This document shows, piece after piece, positions 27,842 to 34,809 of a stretch of 64,000 nt of DNA. The position numbers and the translations under genes were made by a program. Location: the NCBI GenBank assembly GCA_036702865.1, contig DATNQD010000084.1, forward strand, positions 1-64,000. The letters are read 5' to 3'. The stretch comes from Trichocoleus sp. (GTDB lineage Bacteria; Cyanobacteriota; Cyanobacteriia; Elainellales; Elainellaceae). Under the pieces are notes generated by a model. That model saw only the letters and a program-made list of their open reading frames with translations, ran no database searches and was not told the DNA's origin. How positions within the stretch are numbered: position 1 is the first letter of the stretch; every line of letters begins with the position of its first letter.

Positions 27842-28480
27842 TTAATCGAGCTGATCCAAAATTGTTCCCTTGACACAAGCACTTGTAAGCGTGACGCCTT
27901 GAAGATTTGCGCCTTCTAAGCCTGCACAAAGGAGGTTTGCGCCGCTCAAGTTCGCACCTGACAAATTTGCATCTCTCAAATCCGCTTCTTCCAGGTTTGC
28001 TTCGGTTAAGACTGCCCCTTGCAGGTCTGCCTGTGCCAAATTTGCACCACTCAGGTTCGCACTGTTGAGGTTTGCCCCACGCAAATCGGCTCCGCGCAGG
28101 TCAACGCCCTGTAAGCTGACGCCCATCAGATTCGCGCCACTCAAGAATGCCCCTGTAAGCGTTGTATTGGCGAGTCGAGACTGCATCAAGTTCGCGCCCC
28201 GCAAGTTTGCGCCCCGCAGGTCTGCCTCAGTTAGGTCTGCCTGCATTAAGTTGACCCCAACCAGATTTGCCCGGAGGTCTGTTCCAACCAGCCGACAACC
28301 CATCAAGCTTGCACCATCTAATGTTGCACCAGTCAGGGTGGCTGCTGTTAAATTAGCTCCATTTAGGCTTGCCCCTGCCAAGTTGACGCGGCTTAAATCT
28401 ACTTTTGTCAGGTCTTCATCTTCCAAGTCTGCCCCTGCGAGACGCTTTAGCTTGCCTGCCCGGATTGCTTCTATATCCAT
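27842..28480 (-). CDS. Pentapeptide-repeat protein
   Basis: Nearly the whole 212-residue sequence (about 20-205) is built of A(D/N)LXX pentapeptides, for example NLAGASLNGANLTAATLTGA, which fold as a four-sided right-handed beta-helix of about nine coils. There is no signal peptide or membrane helix, so it is probably cytoplasmic. A short N-terminal segment DIEAIRAGKLKRLAGADLED precedes the helix. Such proteins are abundant in cyanobacteria and mostly of unknown function; some members mimic DNA, but nothing here shows that role. The DUF6671-like gene follows closely on the same strand. Confidence 0.93.
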   Translation of the reverse strand: MDIEAIRAGKLKRLAGADLEDEDLTKVDLSRVNLAGASLNGANLTAATLTGATLDGASLMGCRLVGTDLRANLVGVNLMQADLTEADLRGANLRGANLMQSRLANTTLTGAFLSGANLMGVSLQGVDLRGADLRGANLNSANLSGANLAQADLQGAVLTEANLEEADLRDANLSGANLSGANLLCAGLEGANLQGVTLTSACVKGTILDQLD

Positions 28481-28598
28481 AATCTGAAGATGACCTAGAT
28501 AAATTTAAAACCTGAACGAAGGAAACCATACCGACAGTTCTATCAGCTTTACCAACTGCAAGCTGATTAGGCACAACCGCGATCGTTAACGAAGATCG

Positions 28599-30038
28599 TT
28601 AATTGAGGCTCATTTCTTCCAAATAAGACAGTAGATCGTCTTCTGCATGAGAATCAAGCATCCACAAGCCTGCGGCAATTTTGGGCGTTGTTACAGGGAG
28701 GCTTAGCCCCTGCTGCATTCCGCTCACTAGCAGACCCAGAACCTCCACCAGTTTTGGATCCCATCGATCGCCTGCTTCTGCCTGACAAGACTGATATGCC
28801 TGGGTCACCGCTTCCGCTAAGGGCACTTCAGAATCAAACGCCTGTGCAATCCGCTGCTGAAACTCTGCTGCCAGTCCCAAAATCCGAGACTCAACTGGAA
28901 TTTCATCACCCGTCAGTCCGGCAGGTTTGCCTGAACCATTCCAGCATTCGGTCTGGTGCGCCAGGATGATCGAGACTGCTTTGAGGCGCTGCATCTTTCG
29001 CAACACCTGTACCCCCGGAACCAGAGGACAAGAGAGCGGCACACTAGGAGCTTCTTCGGTATAGCGTGCGGCAATCCCAGAACTCAGCATCATGTCCGAA
29101 GTTTGCAAGAATGCAATGCGATGGAGCAATCCGGAGAGCCGGAGCCGATGCAATTGCCAAGCCGGAAGATCAAGCAATTGACCGATCGCTTCTGCCAGAG
29201 ATGCCACTTCAGCCGCCGCTGCCGGATTACTGATATCCGTCTGATCGATCAGTTGAGCAACGCGCAAGAGTGCCTGGAGTTCGTTGGAAGTTAGGTTGCT
29301 GTCAAGGAACTGGGGCTGATTGGGGTAGGCTGGGCTACTGCGATCGAGTGTTTCCTGGCTCTGTTCCAGATATTCAATCACCCGCACCACAATTCCCCCC
29401 AGATGTTCAGCAGTCGGCTTTTGGCAAAGCGCATCTTCCTGTTGAGATTGGGAAATGATTTCTTGCAGTTGAGCAGTTAGCTTCTGGGACAAATCAGGAT
29501 TGTAGGGGCTGATATGGTCGATCGCGATGGCTGCGGTTTCCTGAACCAAGCTCGGTTCAAATGTCCACAGTCCATAAAACTTCCGCTCCAAATCAACTTT
29601 GGGCATGCCTGCTGCACCATAGTCTGCCTCTGAAAGCTCCTGACAAAGCACCATTGCAGTGTAGTGAGGCGACACGATAATTAAATGCCATTCCTGCGCT
29701 ACGGGGTCAGTCTCTTGAAGACTAGCCAGTTCGACGTTTGATTTTTGGCTGGTAGGATGCTCCGCAAAACCAGAGTCAGGAGCTGCCATAATGACGATTT
29801 GTCGCGATCGGTCGGCAATTTCCCCATAGCGATCTGCTTCTTGCAAATACCACTTTCCTCGCTGGAAAGCAGTAATCATTAAAGGCTGATAATCCGCATC
29901 TAAAATGGCATCTTCCAGAGCATGACAGAGCGCAACCAGCGTATTTTTATAGTACACCCCGAAATTTAGGGGCCGTTTTCCAGGTTGCCCCGATCGGTGG
30001 GCATCACCAAGCTTTTGTAGGATGGAACCTTCTAACAT
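28599..30038 (-). CDS. DICT sensory domain protein with a degenerate HD-GYP-like domain
   Basis: The N-terminal part (about 20-170) matches the DICT domain found with diguanylate cyclases and two-component proteins: KRPLNFGVYYKNTLVALCHAL and later the block YGLWTFEPSLVQETA. The C-terminal half (about 265-460) follows the HD-GYP pattern: LLHRIAFLQ replaces the usual LLHDIGK, HQTECWNGSGKPAGLTGDEIP replaces HHERWDGSGYP, and ESRILGLAAEF replaces ARILAVADAF. The catalytic HD and GYP residues are altered, so cyclic-di-GMP hydrolysis is unlikely and a sensory or binding role is more plausible. No membrane helix is present. Confidence 0.82.
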   Translation of the reverse strand: MLEGSILQKLGDAHRSGQPGKRPLNFGVYYKNTLVALCHALEDAILDADYQPLMITAFQRGKWYLQEADRYGEIADRSRQIVIMAAPDSGFAEHPTSQKSNVELASLQETDPVAQEWHLIIVSPHYTAMVLCQELSEADYGAAGMPKVDLERKFYGLWTFEPSLVQETAAIAIDHISPYNPDLSQKLTAQLQEIISQSQQEDALCQKPTAEHLGGIVVRVIEYLEQSQETLDRSSPAYPNQPQFLDSNLTSNELQALLRVAQLIDQTDISNPAAAAEVASLAEAIGQLLDLPAWQLHRLRLSGLLHRIAFLQTSDMMLSSGIAARYTEEAPSVPLSCPLVPGVQVLRKMQRLKAVSIILAHQTECWNGSGKPAGLTGDEIPVESRILGLAAEFQQRIAQAFDSEVPLAEAVTQAYQSCQAEAGDRWDPKLVEVLGLLVSGMQQGLSLPVTTPKIAAGLWMLDSHAEDDLLSYLEEMSLN

Positions 30039-30266
30039 CGCAGCAGGAGAAGCTTAAGTTTTATACATCATCATCGCAGATGATCCTGGTTTATAGGGTA
30101 AATCGTTTGATTGGAATTGAGAATTCTTGATACTTGGGGATCGTTATCATCAGCACCCCTACTCTTACTAACGAAATAGCTCGATCGATAGACGGCAGCA
30201 GAGAGAGACTTCCTTAACTTGAAGAAGAGTAAACGACCCTGAAGTTTTAGTAAGGATAAGTGCCTG

Positions 30267-31091
30267 ATGCGGCCGCAAAAAATTTCCTCCCTCAAAAGCA
30301 CCATTTCTATTGCCACTGCTCTAATTGGAGCTGTAGCGCTTCTGGGCTTACCGGCAAAAGCACAAACCAATTCTAACGGGGGACAGTCTCCTAATATGTC
30401 TCCCAATACAATTACTCAGCCGAGCAATACTGCGCCGAATACAACCCCAGGTAGCACAACGCCGGGTACCATTACCCCAGGCAACACAATACCGGGTAAC
30501 ACAACACCGGGTAATGCAGCTCCAACGAATCTGCCATCAGCGCCCACAACTAGCGCCCCCGCGGCTCCAGGCATTGCTCCAGCACCCAATAGCCCAGCAG
30601 CAAATACGAATACTCCAGCCCCCACTCCCACAGCAGCAACAAACGATCGCTATCTCAGCGAGTTGCTTGGGCAGGCAGCAGGGACAGGTTCGTTCAGTAT
30701 TCTTGCTCGTGCCGTAGAAGCAGCAGGAGTAACCAATGCACTGCGAGACACAGGTGAGAAGTATACGATTTTTGCCCCAACTGATGAGGCATTTCAAGCG
30801 TTACCTCCTGACACACTAGAGCGACTTTTACGCCCTGAAAATCGGGAATTACTGCGGGAAGTCTTGGCTTACCATGTGGTTCCAGGTGCAGTGACTTCTA
30901 AAGACCTCCGTTCAGGTTTAGTTGATACGCTAGGCGGTGGTGTAGCAGTGAGTGTTGCGCCCGATCGCATTGTTGTCAATGATGCCAGTATCATTCAGCC
31001 CGATATTCAGGCAGCAAATGGCGTAATTCATGTTGTGAACCGTGTTCTAATGCCACAGCAATTGCGTCAGCGGCTTGCCTCACTGCGATAA
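30267..31091 (+). CDS. Secreted fasciclin (FAS1) domain protein
   Basis: An N-terminal signal peptide (about residues 1-33, ending LLGLPAKAQ) is followed by a low-complexity Thr/Pro/Gly/Asn linker with repeated TTPG and TPGN units (about 35-122). A single FAS1 domain follows (about 125-274) with NALRDTGEKYTIFAPTDEAF and the closing NGVIHVVNRVLMP. FAS1 domains mediate adhesion outside the cell or in the envelope. The linker probably spans the cell wall. AAGGA lies about 12 bases before the ATG. A terminator-like hairpin follows. Confidence 0.93.
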   Translation: MRPQKISSLKSTISIATALIGAVALLGLPAKAQTNSNGGQSPNMSPNTITQPSNTAPNTTPGSTTPGTITPGNTIPGNTTPGNAAPTNLPSAPTTSAPAAPGIAPAPNSPAANTNTPAPTPTAATNDRYLSELLGQAAGTGSFSILARAVEAAGVTNALRDTGEKYTIFAPTDEAFQALPPDTLERLLRPENRELLREVLAYHVVPGAVTSKDLRSGLVDTLGGGVAVSVAPDRIVVNDASIIQPDIQAANGVIHVVNRVLMPQQLRQRLASLR

Positions 31092-31156
31092 ACACTGCTG
31101 CGATAGACATTTAAGTTACAGCAATGACCAAAGGCTGATAGCAGCGAGATCAAGCT

Positions 31157-31190
31157 TGAAAGCAGGTTTATCCTTTGTCTCCTGCTTCAG
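31157..31190 (+). terminator. Hairpin after the fasciclin gene
   Basis: TGAAAGCAGG and CCTGCTTCA can pair over nine to ten positions with one bulge, followed by a pyrimidine-rich stretch (CTCTATTTCTTT). It is a plausible but not strong terminator. Confidence 0.4.
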
Positions 31191-31316
31191 CTCTATTTCT
31201 TTGGATAGAAGCTCTGAAAAAACGAGATCATTACTCTATAAAAAGCAAACATCAGGATGAACAAGTTGCGATCGATTTGTCAATGTAGGGATGACCAAGC
31301 TGAGAACTGAATTGTA

Positions 31317-31335
31317 TTGATAGAACTGCTATCAA
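31317..31335. promoter_or_regulatory. Perfect 7-bp dyad (TTGATAG-N5-CTATCAA) upstream of the psaJ-like gene
   Basis: A perfect inverted repeat lies about 135-155 bases before the psaJ-like ATG. It has the size of a repressor or activator site. A TAAAAT at 31398-31403 could be a -10, but no matching -35 is visible. Regulator unknown. Confidence 0.4.
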
Positions 31336-31470
31336 GCCAACAGTTTTTATTCTGATCTTCACGCCTGCCATCGACTTCCCGTTCTATTGAGATGGGGTAA
31401 AATTTCGATCGTTTTGTTTGTCGGCTTCTCCTAATTTCACAACTCAAACTCTTCATTGGAGCATTCAGCA

Positions 31471-31620
31471 ATGCAACGTCCAACCGACCAACCTCACTAC
31501 TTTCTGCGCTATCTTTCTTTGGCTCCTGTTTTAGCAGTTCTATCGGTTTCGGTCGCATTTTCAGCCTTTATTATCTTTAATTCTTTCTTCCCAGATCTGC
31601 TATTTCACCCAATGCCTTAG
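31471..31620 (+). CDS. PsaJ-like photosystem I small subunit, stand-alone and divergent
   Basis: Forty-nine residues: MQRPTDQPHYFLRYLSLAPV, one membrane helix (about 17-36), then FNSFFPDLLFHPMP. The YLS-APV start, the single helix and the FFPDLLFHP end are the PsaJ (subunit IX) pattern. PsaJ binds chlorophyll at the edge of photosystem I next to PsaF. The C-terminal His46 that ligates chlorophyll is kept, but the family's conserved Glu in IEFNRF is replaced: here it reads IIFNSF (Ile35). psaJ normally follows psaF; no psaF is here. GGAG lies about ten bases before the ATG. This may be a second, specialised PsaJ or the main one moved. The family call is firm, the role is not. Confidence 0.72.
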   Translation: MQRPTDQPHYFLRYLSLAPVLAVLSVSVAFSAFIIFNSFFPDLLFHPMP

Positions 31621-31710
31621 TCAAAAAGGTAATTAACTCAATTCATACCTGTTTGGATCAACCTCAAATTTACCCTGGCATTCAATTTTGTTCTTAGCTT
31701 GCGAAAGAGA

Positions 31711-31735
31711 ACCCGATTGAGTCAGGGTATTTTTT
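31711..31735 (+). terminator. Terminator-like hairpin after the psaJ-like gene
   Basis: ACCC and GGGT (with GA/TC extending the stem past a bulge) enclose a short loop and are followed by ATTTTTT. It is placed well to end transcription of the psaJ-like gene before the convergent cobD gene. Confidence 0.5.
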
Positions 31736-31767
31736 GCGTTGTTAATTCTCTCTTTGCTATCCAATTG

Positions 31768-32754
31768 TTATCCAAGCTGCTTGCCCAAAATTTGTCCCAA
31801 CAATCCCAATAAACCGATCGATAGCCACAGTAAAAAATTTCGGCGCGTCAGGAAAGTTGCCTGATGAACTCGCTCTGGTGTAATAAGCTGGATCGGCTCA
31901 CCGAGTAAAGGTTTTTGCTTTACAACCCCGCGATACTGATTTTTGCCACCTACTTGCACCCCTAGCACTGCTGCATAAGCGCACTCACTCCAGCCCGCAT
32001 TCGGACTTGGATCATGAGGTGCATCTCGACAGCAAATTTGCCAGACCTGATGAGGCTTTCCAGAAAGCACAGCAAGCGTCAGCACTGTCAGGCGACAGGG
32101 AAACCAAGTTAAACCATCTTCGAGCCGCGCACTACACCAGCCCAGATGCCTGTAAGGAGGTTCCTTATAGCCCACCATTGAATCAAGCGTGCTAGATGCC
32201 TTATATGCGATCGCCAGAGGAACTGCCCCGATCGGCAACATTGCCCCCACCAGCGCATAGAACAGCGGAGCCATAACGCCATCAACCGCATTTTCAGTCA
32301 CGGTTTCCATCACTGCTCGCAGTACTTCAGCTTCAGGCAGGTTTTCAGTATCTCGACCGACATACAGCCGCAACTTCGATCGTGCCTCTGCTAAATCCCC
32401 TGCCTTTAAGGGACGCAAAACCTCCTCAGCAGCCCGTCTCAAACTCCGTCCGGCAAAGCAGCTTGCTAACAAAATAGCGGCTACTGCTGCGCCCAGCCAC
32501 GGATGAACCTGGTCTGCAATCCAGACGATCGTCCAGCCACTCAAGCCACTCAAGCCAACTAGCCCGATCGCTAAACCCACGCCTGCAAGCCGCTCCATCA
32601 ACGGTGAGAGTTTGGCACGCAATACCAGTTGGGTATATTGTTTGATGCCCCAGCCCATCACCTGTACCGGATGCAGCCAATTCCAGGGGTCGCCAATCAG
32701 GTAATCCAACAGCGCGGCGATCGTCAGCACAACAGCAGAAAATTCAGCAGCCAA
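31768..32754 (-). CDS. cobD: Adenosylcobinamide-phosphate synthase CobD/CbiB
   Basis: An inner-membrane enzyme that joins the aminopropanol side chain to adenosylcobyric acid in cobalamin (pseudo-B12 in cyanobacteria) synthesis. The N-terminus has LLDYLIGDPWNWLHPVQVMGW, the family hallmark. Later motifs are VTENAVDGVMAPLFYALVGA and the DSMVGYKEPPYRHLGW block. Four to five membrane segments are visible. Length of 328 residues is usual. It starts 95 bases from the divergent DUF4112 gene. Other cobalamin genes (cbiG-cobJ, cobQ) lie within 12 kb but in separate units. I see no B12 riboswitch upstream. Confidence 0.94.
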   Translation of the reverse strand: MAAEFSAVVLTIAALLDYLIGDPWNWLHPVQVMGWGIKQYTQLVLRAKLSPLMERLAGVGLAIGLVGLSGLSGWTIVWIADQVHPWLGAAVAAILLASCFAGRSLRRAAEEVLRPLKAGDLAEARSKLRLYVGRDTENLPEAEVLRAVMETVTENAVDGVMAPLFYALVGAMLPIGAVPLAIAYKASSTLDSMVGYKEPPYRHLGWCSARLEDGLTWFPCRLTVLTLAVLSGKPHQVWQICCRDAPHDPSPNAGWSECAYAAVLGVQVGGKNQYRGVVKQKPLLGEPIQLITPERVHQATFLTRRNFLLWLSIGLLGLLGQILGKQLG

Positions 32755-32848
32755 TGACTTTAGTCAATCCTTATTTCTATCGAATCATTCTTGTTTGCTA
32801 AGAGGAAACTCGCTATGGTCAAATCAACCGTTCCTCTGCAAGATATCA

Positions 32849-33346
32849 ATGTCTAAATCTAACACCCGCTCGACGGCTGTTCCTGCAACCAGAATGCAAC
32901 GGCTCCGAAACTTGAGCCACTGGCTTGATAGCGCGATCGGCATTCCTGGAACCCGATTCCGGATTGGTCTTGACCCAATTATCGGACTCCTCCCCGGCGG
33001 CGGAGATACGGCTGGGCTTCTGCTTTCCTCCTATATCGTGCTGGAAGCAGCAAAACTGGGAGCCTCCCGCGCAACGCTGACACAAATGGCATTCAACATT
33101 GTGCTGGAAACGCTCGTTGGCACAGTTCCCATTGTTGGAGACTTTTTTGATGTCACCTGGAAATCCAACGTTCGCAATATCCAGTTACTGGAAGAACACT
33201 TGAAGTTGCCTGTTGCCAGGCGATCGACCCATCACGGCTACGCCATTTTTCTGATCATTGGGCTAATCCTCGTTTTCCTTGGCTGTATTGCTTTGTCCGT
33301 CATGCTTCTCCGCTGGATCGCGCAGCAATTGGGATGGATTGGATAA
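32849..33346 (+). CDS. DUF4112 domain membrane protein
   Basis: A 165-residue protein with the DUF4112 core: LDSAIGIPGTRFRIGLDPIIGLLPGGGDTAG, then a helix pair, and VGTVPIVGDFFDVTWKSNVRN. A C-terminal membrane helix (IFLIIGLILVFLGCIALSVML) is clear and the central Gly-rich region is also hydrophobic. Function is unknown. The ATG at 32849 gives a short basic lead. It is divergent from cobD with a short gap and is followed by a hypothetical gene 96 bases away. Confidence 0.88.
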   Translation: MSKSNTRSTAVPATRMQRLRNLSHWLDSAIGIPGTRFRIGLDPIIGLLPGGGDTAGLLLSSYIVLEAAKLGASRATLTQMAFNIVLETLVGTVPIVGDFFDVTWKSNVRNIQLLEEHLKLPVARRSTHHGYAIFLIIGLILVFLGCIALSVMLLRWIAQQLGWIG

Positions 33347-33442
33347 TTCCTCACTCACCAAGACTCATCGCCCCTGCTTTCTACCCCCTGCCTTCCGCCC
33401 AATTCATGCCATAATATTTCGGCTGCAACGGACAACGGCTTC

Positions 33443-34555
33443 ATGGTTCAGGCAATCTCTTCATTTGATTCAACAGACGACTTCGACGCAGTACGTCAGC
33501 AGATGCCCGACATTTTGGCAGATGGGGTTGATCTCAATTTTCAGCTTCCCGACCCCGAAGACGATCGCATCTCAGAACATGAGTTTTGGCAGCAGGTTGA
33601 GGTTGCCTGGCAGGTGTGCGATCGATTTGACCTGCAAACAGAGATTTGGCGCGGCAGAATCTTACGAGCAGTGCGCGATCGAGAGAAGCGAGGCGGAGAG
33701 GGACGAGGCGGTGGTTTTTTGAATTGGCTCAAAGACCGGGAGATCAGCAAAAGTCAGGCGTACTCGCTGATTGAATTGGCAAATAGTGCAGATGCGCTGC
33801 TGGAAGATGGCTTGCTGGAATCAGAAGATGTGAATCAGTTTAGTAAGCGGGCATTTGTGGAAACGGCTCAAGCTGCGCCAGAAGTCCAGCAAATGATCAG
33901 TGATGCGGCGCGAAAGGGCGATCGAATCACCCGACGCGAGGTGCGCCAACTGACCGATGAATGGACAGCAATGGCATCAGATTTGCTGCCGATCGAAGTG
34001 AAGGAAAAGGCTGCGAACCATACGCTCCCATCACGCTACCTGACCCCTCTCGTACGCGAAATGGAAAAGCTGCCAGAAGCACATCAAACGGTTCTGAAAG
34101 CAGAAATTGCTGAAAACCCAGATATAGACACGGTGAAGCAGGTAACAGCAGAAGCGCGCTACTTGGCGAGGTATCTCAGCGCAGCGATTCAGGTACAGGC
34201 ACTGAACCAATCCTCGCTTGACCTGGAAACTGCCCTGGAAGAAGCCCTGCGAATTGGTTGTCTTAACAGCACTGCTGATCTCGTCAATCAAGCTGCCCAA
34301 CTCGAGCAAACGATCGCCAAACTCTATACCACCTGGAAACGATTGAACAATCTGGCTGAGCGGGTTTACGTTGATAGTGGTTCCAGCACTCCGCACCTCC
34401 GATCGCTCCTCAATCATCTTGGTTCTCTCACAGGAGAAGTCTTAGAGGTGAGCCTGGGCGATCCAGAAAGCAATTTCTCACGCCTCATTCGGCTGCGGGT
34501 ACTGCCTGATGAAATGGTTGATACAGGGGGAACGAGCCTGGGTGATTTGAATTAG
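33443..34555 (+). CDS. Hypothetical protein, 370 aa, helical and acidic at the N-terminus
   Basis: Not recognised. The first 50 residues are acidic (FDSTDDFDAVRQQ, LPDPEDDRISEHEFW). A basic Gly/Arg-rich patch (REKRGGEGRGGGF) at about 80-92 leads to a segment KDREISKSQAYSLIELANSA that looks like a helix-turn-helix of the kind seen in ParB-like or DUF3102-like DNA-binding proteins. The rest is mostly alpha-helical with long Leu/Ala/Glu repeats, likely a coiled coil. No signal or membrane segment. A DNA-binding role is a guess from that one segment. It stands alone between DUF4112 and cbiG-cobJ. Confidence 0.75.
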   Translation: MVQAISSFDSTDDFDAVRQQMPDILADGVDLNFQLPDPEDDRISEHEFWQQVEVAWQVCDRFDLQTEIWRGRILRAVRDREKRGGEGRGGGFLNWLKDREISKSQAYSLIELANSADALLEDGLLESEDVNQFSKRAFVETAQAAPEVQQMISDAARKGDRITRREVRQLTDEWTAMASDLLPIEVKEKAANHTLPSRYLTPLVREMEKLPEAHQTVLKAEIAENPDIDTVKQVTAEARYLARYLSAAIQVQALNQSSLDLETALEEALRIGCLNSTADLVNQAAQLEQTIAKLYTTWKRLNNLAERVYVDSGSSTPHLRSLLNHLGSLTGEVLEVSLGDPESNFSRLIRLRVLPDEMVDTGGTSLGDLN

Positions 34556-34809
34556 GTGATAGAGGTTAGGGCTACTGGAATTTGCAATTGAGCAGTGTCA
34601 GGATTCTTGAACACAAGATTCTTGAGGTTAGGGCAGGTTAGCCGAAATGGCATGATCTGAATCGATCGCGCCATCCCAAAACTCGCCCTTACAGGTTGTT
34701 TGCTCGAAGATTACCTGAATCATCGGCGTCGATGGGGACAAAGATGACCAGGCGATGAGATTAAACTATGAAATGGAGTATTTGCGGGTAGGCTGCCTGC
34801 CCGATTGTT

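Noticed and set aside
28065-28487. Plus-strand 140-aa repetitive frame
   Set aside because: Antisense shadow of the pentapeptide repeats.
30416-30631. Minus-strand Gly/Val-rich 71-aa frame
   Set aside because: Antisense shadow of the Thr/Pro/Gly linker in the fasciclin gene.
34556-34809. Possible cobalamin riboswitch before cbiG-cobJ
   Set aside because: No convincing B12 box or surrounding helices were found.
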